From Phragmites australis (taxonomy: Eukaryota > Streptophyta > Magnoliopsida > Poales > Poaceae), in contig NC_084921.1 in assembly GCF_958298935.1 (NCBI RefSeq), positions 42,937,001-43,001,000 of the forward strand: a DNA stretch of 64,000 bases. Direction: 5' to 3'. Position 1 is the first letter of the stretch. The number at the start of each line of letters is the position of its first letter. The notes under the pieces are model-generated. The model was not told the DNA's origin. It made no database searches and worked only from the letters and a program-made list of their open reading frames with translations. Shown here piece by piece: positions 45,787 to 57,380 of the stretch. A program made the position numbers and the translations under genes.

Positions 45787-48242
45787 TGAAAGTGCATCTA
45801 GCCTCTATGTGTGGTTTTGGTAATTAATGATAATACCTATGGACTAACAATGGTATTGAGTTTGTTAGTAGGTTGTTCCATAGGTGATGCATGGATGAGA
45901 GATATGCATGAGCTCTAAGTGAATGAGGAGAATAAAAATGCATCAAGATGAATGAGCTCTAGGTGATGCTCGGGTAAGTGATGACAATGCTTATGAACTA
46001 ACAATCATATTGAGAATTGTTATTAGGTTATTTCATAGGAGATGCATAAATGATGAAGCATGGATTCTTTGAGAAATATCATGAGTTCAAAGAATTGCAT
46101 CAAAAGTTATTGAGATTTTAGTGATGCTCATAAGAAGAAGAAGAAGCTTAATAAGATTAGCAATAAGCTTGAAGGCTAAGTTACTTGTAGAGATCAAGTA
46201 ACTAAATGTATGCTTATCAATAGAGTTTTATGGACTAACCCGTGTGCTATGTGTTTAAGAATGAGTGGGGTTAGGTTCTATATGAAGATTGATAATATGC
46301 ATGAAGGCTAATAAGTTACTTGTGGAGATCAAGTAATTTAAGGTATAAATGTTGTCATTTAGGTTTTATGGACTAATCCATGTGCTTTGTGCCTGAGAGT
46401 GAGTTGGGGTTAGAATCTATAAGAAGGCATAAGTTGAATTGAAATCACATATGCCAAGAGTGAAGAACAAAAGTGGACTCTATATATGAAAAAGTGAATT
46501 CTCTGAAGATGTCGAATACAAAATGGTTTTCTATGGCAAGACGGTGAAGGACAAGCAAGAGTCGGCTGCGATGGACCATCCGGTGGTGAAGGGCAAGCAA
46601 ATGGCTTGGCGCCGAAGGACCAAGGCGATGGTGAAGAGCGAGTGAAGCTTTGTGCCAATGGACTGTGCAAGGCTATGAGAAGCTATGAGTGATTCACATC
46701 AATCACATGAGGAATCAAGAATAGATGGAGTGAAGATTTTATGGAAGTTAGCAATCCTCAAAGGCTTGAAAGTAAGAAGCGGTACTTGAAAGTATTCAAA
46801 ATGCTCAAATTGGTTTAAATGTGTTTTATCTTTGAAATTGAGTCTAGATATGCCACACTATTAAGAGGGATGCAACGTGAGCTAATTCTCACGTCTCAGT
46901 GCTCAAGAGTTCCTAACCAAACCCAAAGTGAGAGTTTGTTGTTAAGAGTCCGAAGCGGAAAGTGTGGAAGTGTCCAAAATGGATTTTGGAGTGTTCCTAG
47001 TTTGATCCTATGTGTTTTAGGTCATGAATTCAGTTGGGATGTGTAGCCCTCTGAATAAGCTTTCCATAGAGTCAAAAATCGTCGAAATCGGACTCCGGGA
47101 TCAAAAGCTATCGCCGTTTTTCGGAGGTCAGCTGTGCTGTACTCGGAGACTCCGGTGAAGACCGGATTCTCCGGTACCTGGAGTGGCCGGAGATTCCGGT
47201 GTAGGCCAGATATTCCGGTAAAGTCCAAAAAAGAGCCTAACAGCTAGTTTTTTGAAGTGGGCTATTTATACCCCACTCACCCCATCCTTTGGGGCTGCTG
47301 CAAGGGCACGAAAGAAATATTTTTTAGAGCCAAAAGAACTCCATCCCACTCCATTCTAGTGTGTGATTTGAGAAGAAAAGTGAGTTGGGTTGAGAGATTG
47401 AGTGCAAGTGAGCTAAATCTATTCTTGAGCACTTGAGTTCTTGACAAGAAGTTCTCGAAGCGTTTGTTACTCTTGGAGGTGAAGCCTCCTAGCCGACTAG
47501 GTGTCGCCGGTGAGCTCCCGTGCTTGTGGTGAGCCGCGGGAAAGTTTGTGAAGGGCTCGATTTCGCCTCCGCAAGAGAAGAAATCAAGAGTGGATCGAGG
47601 AAAGCGGTTGAAAGAGACCCGACTCGTTGGAGCTTCCTCAACGGAGACGTAGGATTCACGGTGGTGAATCCGAACTTCGGGAAATAAATCTTGTGTCTCC
47701 TCTCTTGTTTCTTTACTTTTGAGTTCTTATTCAAATCTTTGTGCATATTGCTCGATCTACTTGTTTGTGTGTATTTGAGTGTAGGTTGTCCGTGGATCTA
47801 CTTGGAATCATCTCCGGGAACACATGACACCACTTGGTTTGAGCTAGAACTCTCTACCCATCCTTTATATTCAGTTTCGGGCTCAGTTCTGTACAGAACT
47901 CGGAGAATCCGAACTTTACCGGAGTTTCCGGACCTGTACACACCGGATACTCCGGGTAAACAGTAATTTCAGGTATATGAACAGTGTTTTCAGCATTTTT
48001 CAATTTAAGTTTTATTGCATATCTCTTGCTAGAATTGAATAATTTTTATCACCTTAGGATTGTAATTTCTACACTTATTTAGGGTGATTGTGCACTTAGT
48101 TGAGCCTAGCATATTTAGGTTTTTCACTTGTGAAAAATCCGTTAATTTATATTCCACTGTAAGTTTAGGCCAACAGTTAAAGGGAACGAATTTTTGTAAA
48201 AACGCCTATTCACCCCCCTCTAGGCGACATCATTGTCCTTTC
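45787..48242 (+). mobile_element. Solo LTR of a grass retrotransposon, about 2.46 kb
   Basis: Opens TGAAAGTGCATCTAGCCTCT and closes CATCATTGTCCTTTCA after the ACCCCCCTCTAGGCGACAT block that ends many grass LTRs, so the termini are TGAAAG...CTTTCA. Flanking pentamers are TCGGC and CCGGC, a target duplication with one mismatch. No primer-binding site, gag/pol or second LTR occurs, so it is a solo LTR left by recombination. It contains CTCCGGTGAAGACCGGATTCTCC-like palindromes (about 47150-47220), akin to the 19.5-20.4 kb remnant. The ORFs within are not genes. Confidence 0.85.
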
Positions 48243-51200
48243 ACCGGCCCAGTAGGTACGACCCATTTGGACGTCTTTAGCCTATCCCACGTGCTGCCAT
48301 TGTGTGTAGCTACCCGTGCACCCTGTCGCTGTTCGTGTAGCCGCTAGCGCGAGTCGCGCGTCGTCCTCTCGGTGTCACTCCTCTTGGGTCGTCCGTCTTC
48401 GGGCCATTGTCGATGAGCTCACAGCCTTCTCTTTACCGCGCCGCTCGGGTCCGATTTTCATCTCGCACCGTTGCAGCGCAAGGCCACTGCGCGCGTGCCA
48501 CACTGCTCGGTTGGCCCAACCAGCCATCCTGCCAGTGCGCCACCGCTGGCCCATCCTTCTCTGGCACCATCTTCTCCCTAGCGCCGCTCTTCTCCCCTGT
48601 GTGCCCTAGCCACCTAAATCTAAGTCGTCGCCAAGCTGAGCCCCGCTGTGTCCAGCTGCGTCTTCTCCCCTTCGACGTCGTCTCCCTTTCAACGTCGTCT
48701 CCTTTCCCTCCCCACCAGCGCCCATCTCACTCCCTCTCTTCCTTCCGTCGTCTGGCCGAAGAGACGGCGCTACGCGGCGTGATAAAAATGTGGGCCAGGT
48801 GATACTTAAGGGATGAAATCTGGATGGATAGCATTTTAAAATGCGCCATCTGGTGGGCGGTAAAAAGTAATTAACCCATGCCGGGAGGAAAAAAATCAGG
48901 GTAGGGAGCGAAAAAGCTGACAATACATGTATTAAAAATTGTTTTAAGTACATATAGAGAGAGGGGAAAGAAGAGAAATGGAGCACAGATTCGACAGGTC
49001 CAGGGCTTCAGCATTCAGGCCCAAAGGGCCGTGACCAGCACAACCCTACCCACTACCCAGAGCTCGCAGAGCACCGGGCAGAGAAAGAAGACGAATTCCT
49101 CGGTTCCCTGGAGGAGGCGTCAGCGAGTCCTCTCCGGCGTCTTCTCTGCGTCCCTTCCCCGCGCCGAGCCATTCCCGCCCCGTACTACTTCTCGCGAGGT
49201 AAGCCCAATCGCCCATCTTATTATTCGTTTTTTGCTCTCCGCTGACGCTTGGCCACCCGCGCCGCAGGACGTTGTAGCGCCACCCTTGCCGTTGCCGCCG
49301 CAGCAGCTAGGGATTCGGCGGTGAAAGGAAGCGTGGACAGTAATGCAGCCGAGGAAGTCAGGAACATTCTGGATATGGTAATTTTTTTTTTCATATGACA
49401 ATTGAGAAATCTGGCTCAGTTTATCGACATTGAATGAACTTCGGAACTACTAGTGGTACTACCCTAGTGAGTAGTGTCTATTGAGCATAAACGGTTGGTA
49501 AGAGTGTGTATAGGTTGGCTTGTGAGCATTGTGTTTGATGAAATACCTTGGAATCAGGCTCTTCCATTGCAATAAACACTTTCTCAAACCATTACCAGTG
49601 TTGAGTAATGTTCCAGCTTTAGCTCTAAGAGAATATTGGAGTAAGTGAAAAACAGGGGCAATGAGAAATGATTCAAGTGCATCTGTTTCTCTATTATCCT
49701 ATGAAAGAGTTTGTCAATAAGAGTGTCCATTTGGTGCATGCAACATAAACTTTCAGCTACATTCAATTGGTAGGCTCTGAAGATAAAAAGCTATGATGTT
49801 CTGTCCTTGTGATAGATAATGAGTGACAACAGTTCTGGAGTTGGCAAATGCACGTTTAAATTCCAAGTATTCAACAGATAAACAGCAGATGGAAAAGAGA
49901 CTTGATTCCACTATGGAGGTTATTGTAGCTGAAAAATATATTTACTACAGTTTATAAACTATGGCCAAAACAGAACAGAACATAAACTAGTATCTGGTTC
50001 TCCTTCACGAAAAAAAAGGACGGAAAAGAAAAGCCACTATCTTATCGGTTAGTCACTTTAGCCTGGCTATATTATTGACTTAACATAGTTGCATGCATGC
50101 AATTTTACATCTTAACTATATTGACCCTGCACTTCCTCACTTTTATTATATTCTATTCTTATGGTCTCAAATGGAAATTTTGTATTCGAAGGAAAAACAT
50201 AGTATACATGGATATAGCTACATTTGCTTGTTTATTTTAGTATTCCTCAGAAATATATAGTAATTCTTTTTGCTTTGAGATGGTTGGGACAATTGTCTGG
50301 TATAGTCATCTTAACACTCACGACACTTAGGTCACAAGCTTGAACCATGGAAGGTCATATTGGAAAATCAACAGGAATAACCCTAACAACTTGGGGTACA
50401 AATCGAACTATGATCTTCAGCCAGAGAGCTGAGGTGCCACACCATTGGGCTATACAATGGTTTGCAAAAATCTGTAGTAGATTCTAGATCTATGATCTGG
50501 CAAGTTTCTCCGTAAGCACATTTGTGTCCATTGAATTTGAATCGGATGGTAATGATAAAATGTGCCAATTTGGTCACCTGGAGCTCTCTAGTTCCATCTT
50601 TTGTACTCAGCTTTATTTTAGATATAAGATAAGATATGGTTATTCTTGCTATTAGTGGATTCACATTAACATCTAGCTTATGTAGGCAGAAAGGGCTTCC
50701 CAACGAAGAGATGTTTTCCACACCAATTTTCTTACTCCACCTATAATAAAGGTGGCTATGATGGCAATTGAGAAGTAAGCAGATATAAAAGCAGTAGCTC
50801 AGGGTGGCTACCCACAGGTGAAATTTAAATACCCAAATGGAATTTTGTTAATTGCTTCCATTAGCCTATCTAGTTTCTCATTCTTATATTCATCTAGGCC
50901 GAGCGGTGCCGAATTTTTGTTGGACACCCAGATTCTATGACAAGTAACACAGATGTAGTTGCTGCTTTGAGGTTTTCTCAGTTTTACCTTATAAGCTCTG
51001 CCATCTGCTATATAAGCTGATTTTGAGGCCAACCCAGCATCTCAGGTAATTTCCGATTGGAACCCTGTTCGCATGGTGACTTTCTTGGTGCTATTCTCGG
51101 GACAGGAATAACAAGGGAGAAAGTTGGAGATATTCTTTTGCAGGTGCACTGCAGTCCCAATTACTTGTTTTCTGAATGATTTGGCCATTTCTTACCCTTT

Positions 51201-52662
51201 TCCCTTCTCGTCATTTGAGATGTCTATTTTCATTTTTTTGTTAGGGGGAAAGAGGTGCTGAGGTCCTTGTTGATCCAGAACTTGTTGACTATCTGATTTC
51301 CACTCTCGAAAAGGTAGATTAGACAGCTTACATCTGCTCTGCCACAATTCACACTTTGCGCAAGCTTGATGTGTGCTCATCCCTGTTTTTCCAATCAATG
51401 AGTATGCTGGAGAAGATATGAGATATTTTATCCCCACAGTTGACCTTAGAGTGGTCTGGTGTCATGCAAAACACACAGCTCTTTTTTTTTGAGATCAAAA
51501 CACACATGCCCATGCTACTAGTTTGCTGTCGTTTTATGTTTACTCATCATACATTAGGACTAGTTGCTGTATTTTTATGATTACTGATAGCCTTCTAATG
51601 ATTCTTGTGATTTTGCTTGCTGCAAACCCTTCTAATTACAGCTTATTTCCAATGGGATTTTATTCTGCAGGTGGGGAAAGTTGGTGTTTCATGCACTCAA
51701 ATTCCTTTGCTTGCTCTAGAATATGAACCACCAAGGTTTGCTCATGTGCGCTCATACCTCTATATAAACTTTATAAGCTTGTTTTCAAAGTTTTATGTTG
51801 TAAAAGTCTGGCACAAGTGACTCAATTTTTCTGTAAACTGCAGGACCAAGTCATTTAAAACTGTAGAATCATCGCTCAGGGTTGATGCCCTGACCAGCGC
51901 TGGATTTAAAATCTCACGCACAAAGCTTGCTAGCTTGATAAGGTATGAGCTATGAACATTGAGTTGTCAATTGTCAACTTAATGTTAGAAAGCATACTTT
52001 TATCTCAGCACAATAGTTTCGTTTGAACTTTTTTCTATTCTAATATGGACTATGTCGTCAGTGCCTACCACTTCTAAATTGCTGCTTTTAAAGCAATTAT
52101 TTTTCTGGATCTACACCTCTCTTTGCTTGTTCAGTGCCGGGGATGTTCGTGTGAATTGGACACCAGCTTTGAAAAATGGAGTTACCCTCAAATCAGGAGA
52201 CATCGTTTCTGTCAGTGGGATGGGAAGGTTAAAGGTAATTAAAAAAGAAAAAAGATGTGATAATCTTCTCTTATAAATAACTAATGAATCTTGTACGCAT
52301 TTAGAATTTAGTTGCTATTGTCACCTACTTCGCTCTGATACTGCTAGTTTCTTGGTTTTGTTTCTTTATTGGTTTTGCTTGAGAGGCCTCTCATCTATAT
52401 TGTTTCATCAATATGTGGAAGTCCTCTTACTTTTTAATATATTAAGTTGTATGTGTTATTTTTGTTTGATTGTGTTTTGATCATACAATAGTAATGGGAT
52501 GCATACACGGACTTGTTTCGTAAATGAAGCAACTAATCAAGGAGTCCTCGGGGTCATGGGTAGCTGCTTTTCTCATCTGTTGGCCATATAATGGCAGTGT
52601 GAGATGTCCCATGAGCATAGAATAACAACCCATTCTTTTCTTTCTTGTTTTTGTATTCTAGT

Positions 52663-52778
52663 TTCAAATGATGTGCTATTATTCCAACCGAGATTCTTGT
52701 CATGCAACAGTTAGTCCAGCTTCAAATGATGTGTTGTTATTCCAACCGAGATTCTTGTCATGCAACAGGTAGTCCAGC
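52663..52778. repeat. 58-bp tandem duplication in S4 intron
   Basis: A unit starting TTCAAATGATGTG and holding CCAACCGAGATTCTTGTCAT occurs at 52663-52720 and 52721-52778 with few differences. Confidence 0.9.
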
Positions 52779-53032
52779 AATCGGTGCCTTTGAGCCCATG
52801 CCGTGTTAGTGCATGCATGGGGTGGTGTAGAGTTTTTTGGGCAGCACTTTCGTGCATTGCCCCCGAGGTCCCAACATTCTTGCCAAATACCACCTTCTTA
52901 GCAGCACATGCATGTGTTATCGACTCGACATCATTAAGGGTCTTCGAGTGCTGGTCGCACGGTTGTACTGTTTTCCAGATAGGCCTGTGAAGTTGAGGTT
53001 TCAGACACAGGGCACTTGATCTATGTGGTTGA

Positions 53033-53104
53033 ACAATGCCACGACTTCAAGATGACATGTTCAAAGATACAATGCCACGACTTCAAGATGACATGTTCAA
53101 AGAT
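53033..53104. repeat. 36-bp tandem duplication in S4 intron
   Basis: The unit ACAATGCCACGACTTCAAGA... is repeated exactly at 53033-53068 and 53069-53104, next to the copia gag fragment. Confidence 0.92.
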
Positions 53105-53480
53105 CGTACAGTGCTGCTTTCATGGTTTGCATCATGTTCCAGTCGAGCCACGTCCTTAGCATGTGCCTTCACCTCCATGTTCAAATGGGCAACCGGTACA
53201 TCAATCATCATGTCCTCATGTTTGTGCTCAAGTGTGGTGGAAAAACTCCTCCTGGATCGGGGTAGCTTGGCAATAATGCCCCTACTGCAAACTTGGCACC
53301 AACATTGGCACCATATTGAGCCATCTCACCCATGATCGCTGTGATGTCATGAGCCTGCTTCACCACCCATTGGTTGTTGGCCACCTTGAAATTGTGGTAT
53401 TGTTCAACCGCAGATTTACCATCCAGTGCCTCCTGTAGCTCCTTGGCACTTGTTAAGGTGTCGAATACAAAATAGAGTTT
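53090..53480 (-). mobile_element. Ty1-copia retrotransposon gag fragment
   Basis: Minus-strand reading gives ELQEALDGKSAVEQYHNFKV, then QAHDIT and, after a shift, FAVGGIIAKLPRSRRSFSTT followed by LEHKHEDM and a KAHAKD block. This is the order of the copia gag UBN2-type region (EALxxKY, VVEQAHEI, GGIIxKLPPSW, LKHKxxE, KARAKD). It is a degraded piece within the last intron of the S4 gene. No reverse transcriptase is visible nearby. Confidence 0.6.
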
Positions 53481-54191
53481 TAGAGCTAGTCAGATAAAGA
53501 GCACCAAAATGATACCCAAGTCTATATTGTTTGCAGCCTCAAAATCCACGTGCTGCTAATGAGTAACCAGCCTCACCTGTGGTGTTTTTCAGACAACATG
53601 TAGTGACAAGTCTTGGACTGCCATGTTTTGGAGTTTACACCCGCAAACTTCTCCCATTGGCATTAGATGGCTGACAGACTATCATGCATATGTTAATGTA
53701 AAATCATGGTATAACATTTGGTATTTATAGGGATCGATGAGTTTGCAGATTATTTCCAACAGTTTTGACCTTAGATGGCTTTCCATTCTGTGAAACATGA
53801 GCTCGAAATTTTCAAATGAAGCCAGATCATTTTACCATGTACCGAAGTTCATAGTATTGTTACTGATCTGATGCTCTGTCCCTTAACTTGAATTGGTGTA
53901 AACATGTAAAGAATTGATTGAGCAAATTTTTAACTATATCAATGAAGTAAACGTATTGCTTTGCTGACAGTGAGGTCTTAGAATCAGATGGTAGGCAAAT
54001 GGCCAAATGTATGCATGCTGCTGAAATTTTTGTTGTTTTGCAACTTCTGAAGTCCCTTATGTACTTAGATATATAGTGTCAAGTTATCTGCTTGGGTTAT
54101 TTATGTTACTTGTTCACTTTTTCTTTAGATTGGAGAAATTGTGACTACCAGGAAAGGAAAATATGCTGTTGAGTTGATTCGATATTTATAA

Positions 54192-57100
54192 GCATGGGAC
54201 TGATCTACAGTACTTTCACTACTAAATTGAATGGTATGCATTGCTGAACAGCTGAAACCTATATGTGACTAGAATCTTGTATTAGCATATCAGGGAAGCT
54301 GAAAGTGTTGCAAATCCGAGTATATTTGTAAGATTCATTGACTGCTTTAACTTCGGAAAGCAAATTTTCTCGGAGGTCAACAATTACATAAATTCGTCCT
54401 TATAAATTCAAGATTTCAAATAATAAGCACCAAAGGGCCAGGGTGCTTCTATTGTATAACATGGGTCTTAGATTGCTTCTGTGCTATCACTGACATGGTC
54501 TTGTTGAGTATTTTATGCAATGTCAGAATCACTCTTTGAACTGCTCCTTTTAGGACTTGTTCTGATCGAAAGCTAAAAGTGAGAAAAGTTTATGTTTTCA
54601 AAAACAAAAAAGGAAACTGTTTATTCTGCTTACATAACTTTTCATACCAAATAGGCCTGAGTGCTAAATAGCATACCCGTTTCCATTCAAAATGATCAAG
54701 TGCTAGGCTATTTGCATCGTCAATCATAGGTCTAGGCATTCAGTTTTTTTGGTTTGGTTTTTTTGGTTTTTGAAAAATTCAGTTTTCAGAATATGCAAAC
54801 CAAAGTTGCTAGAAAATATTGGAAAACTGTCTAGTTTGGTTTTGGTTTTTACAATTCAGTTTTTTGTTTTTACCGAAATTCACATTCTAATGGAATGTGA
54901 GATGGGCTGTGGGCTGTGGTTGATGGAGTGAGTCGATAATTCGGAGTGGGTCGTGGGTGGAGTGGGCCGTGGGTAGGTGGAATGTGGGATGGGTTGGTTT
55001 CTTCGGTTTTTTTTGATGGTTTGGCTTTTCAAACCACAAAACCAAACTAAACATCGTAAACCGAATAGTCTAGAAATAGAAATCGAACCGGACACCGAAC
55101 ACCGATTATCGGTTTTTTTGGTTTCGGTTCGGTTTTCAGTTCTGGGAGATTTTTGCTAAGCCCTAGTCAATCATCAAACATGTGAAATGATTATGACGAG
55201 ATGATAGAAAACCTTTCGCAGTTGGGAAAATTGATTGCTACCGGTCTTAGATTCAAAGCTCTTTTAATGCCAAAAGGCCTGACAAGGTGCTATCCTTTTT
55301 TTTTGGGGGGGGGGGGGGGGGCGATCTATGGTTCTTGATCAGTTGCAAAATCATCACAAGATTCTGTTTCCAAAGCTGCAATTCGTGCTAGTACCACTAA
55401 ATGTTCTAATCGACATACAATCACGCTGGATCAGGGGCCTAATAATACAACAATGGAATATATAGATTTTTGGATGTGTTCTCTGTGTGATGACCCTTGT
55501 TTAGAGTACCCCAAAATATGGGAATTAAGATTCAGATAATGTTGTTCGTGTTTTTTTTTTTCTGCTTGAAAGAAAGAGGTGCAAGTACTCCCCAGTTAGC
55601 AACACAATTTTCTTCTTTCACAGAAATATCCAATTATATCTAACGAGATACTACCAGTAGTACTATGTGAAAAGCAGAACATCACATGCATGTTTGTAAA
55701 GGTTTAGTGATGTATCCATCCTTGTGGACTTTAAATGTACTAACTTGACAGCCTGTGACAAGGGGGGTTCGTTTTAAGCCCGGCAATTAATTGGCCAGGA
55801 ACTATAGCTACAGCTACCTTCCTTGCGGCTCACATGCTCCTGCCAGCGTAGTTGTGTTTCTTTTGCAAAAATTGAAACATTTCAGTCTCAGATGGCAGCA
55901 GCGAAACCCAACTGTGTTTGTCACCTCGTGATTTCTTCTGCCGAAGGAAACCAAAAGGAAGTCGAATCATATGAGGCCATTCACAGTCATCTGATATCCT
56001 GAATGGTAGGCCGGTTTTGCAATGTCTAAGCAGTTTGATGATATATAAATCCTGGGAATTCGTTATAACGGGACAAATGGGTTTATCATGATGTTTGTTT
56101 GCCTAGGTGTCTGTATGTCAAAAGATACAGGAGCATTTGGTATGCTGACCACTTTAAAGTGGACCATTCTGAAGAGTTATGGCTTGAAATGTTGTTAGTG
56201 AGTTGAATCAGTGGAACAGGTAAGAGTGAGCTGCAGTTTCCGGAACAGAATCATACTCATTTGAACACTTCCACCACAAGTTTACCTTGAGCCGGTGTGA
56301 TGATGTGATTTCTGGCGTGAAGATAACGTAGATTAGTCCCTAGTCTCTACACTGTCAAGTTCCAGTTTGCTTGCTCCAGCTGGGTGCCTTTTTTTTATCA
56401 CGTTCCTCTTGTTTCTTTCGCAGTCCAACCAGTGGAAAATCGCTTCTCCTTGATTGAGAGCTGTACTGGATGTGCCATTTGTAAGACAAGATTAGTTGCG
56501 ACAAAATTGACTCGGGCTCTAAAATATGCTTCAAGTTTCCTTGGATTCTACGCTCCCCATACTTAAAAAACACACAAGCCCAATGCTTACCTTTTGCTTG
56601 TCCTAAGCTAGCCAATAGGAAGCTAGTATTGCCTCCTTATTCCCCAAAGAAGACCTGACCAGTTCGGAGGATTCGAGACGAACTTACGTAGCCAAGTCCC
56701 CACCGGAAGGCCGTGCCGTCCTTTGAACTAAACTCCAGGGGAGTAGAAGAAAAGAATAGTAAAAAAAATGTGTTAGATGTTGTAATCTTTTCCATGCTCA
56801 ACTACTCTTCTGGTGATTACTGCAATGCTTATAGTTGTCGACTGACTTCATCTATTGGGGCGTTGCGCCACACGTTTCCAGAATTTTTTTTAATGCGCTA
56901 CTGGACTTGATCTGTTTGTGATTTTTGCATGGGCATCGTGAACTCCTAGACCAAAATAAGAGTCAACGCAGCACCACGCGATGATCTCAAGGTTCGGCTA
57001 GCAAGCGAGCTCTTCGTCACACGTTTCGGCCTCCCATTTGCCATGTTATAATCTGTCGCATACGGAAATGGACACGCTTGGAATCAGTAGCGTGCCTACA

Positions 57101-57380
57101 AAACTGCAGTTCATCGTTGCTGCTATTAATATATGAACCGGGCAAAAAAAGTACGCCAAAATAGATTGCTTTTAGTTATCTACAATGACTCAACAACACA
57201 CATGTGACGTGGAAAAAAATGTTACGTGGAAAAGGGCGTTGTCATAAAAGAAAGGAGGGAGTAGCAACTAGCAGGCATGAATTTTGAAGCAACTCTTGTC
57301 AGATAGTAAGCACCATGATTGAACCGCGGCTTCAGTTGGCTCTTATTCCGATCTGAGTACAGACACGTACGCGTTATCTG
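54192..57380. other. Intergenic; includes GGTTTGG/GGTTTTT repeat and poly-G run
   Basis: Positions 54740-55150 are a CGGTTTGGTTTTT-rich repeat of the kind common in plant hAT/MITE debris. A run of 17 G lies at 55305-55321 after a T tract. Short ORFs (56355-56615, 56713-56910) are unrecognised. Confidence 0.4.

Larger units (their letters stand above)
45106..48884. mobile_element. TIR DNA transposon (about 1.3 kb before insertion) split by a solo LTR
   Basis: The first about 98 bases (45106-45205) and the reverse complement of the last (48884-48787) match along their length. Both have GGGGCTAATTACTTTTTTAG / GGGTTAATTACTTTTTACCG starts, both contain ATTTTAAAAT and CCAGATTTCATC, and both reach GGCCCACATTTnTATCA. 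Long TIRs suggest a MULE-type element; the flanking duplication is unclear. Inner parts outside the LTR (45206-45786 and 48243-48786) are GC-rich with GTGCCGTGCC-type repeats and could hold captured gene pieces. No transposase. Confidence 0.7.
49117..54191 (+). pseudogene. Chloroplast-type S4 RNA-binding domain protein gene with lost start and internal stop
   Basis: Ten exons join in frame: 49117-49198, 49268-49377, 50686-50817, 50898-50971, 51038-51143, 51245-51313, 51671-51735, 51844-51942, 52135-52234 and 54129-54191 (about 300 codons). The product is the YlmH-like plant S4 protein: FHTNFLTPPIIK, GGYPQ/AERCRIFVGHP, CSHGDFLGAILGTG, ELVDYLISTLEK and PLLALEYEPPR. The C-terminal S4 fold follows, with FKISRTKLASLI, GDVRVNW, LKSGDIVSVSGMGRLK and the end VELIRYL. 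Such proteins are plastid-targeted and bind RNA or ribosomes. Damage: the transit-peptide-like ASASPLRRLLCVPSPRR frame has no ATG (AGGCGTCAGCG where ATGGCGTCAGCG is expected), and exon 3 has TAA at 50776-50778 where family members have a sense codon. All splice sites look intact, so loss is recent or partial. Confidence 0.75.

Noticed and set aside
47489..48347. ORFs inside the solo LTR
   Set aside because: They lie within LTR sequence with no gag/pol similarity.
55305..55321. Poly-G run as a biological signal
   Set aside because: Homopolymers like this and the C18 at 36738 are prone to sequencing and assembly error; no function inferred.
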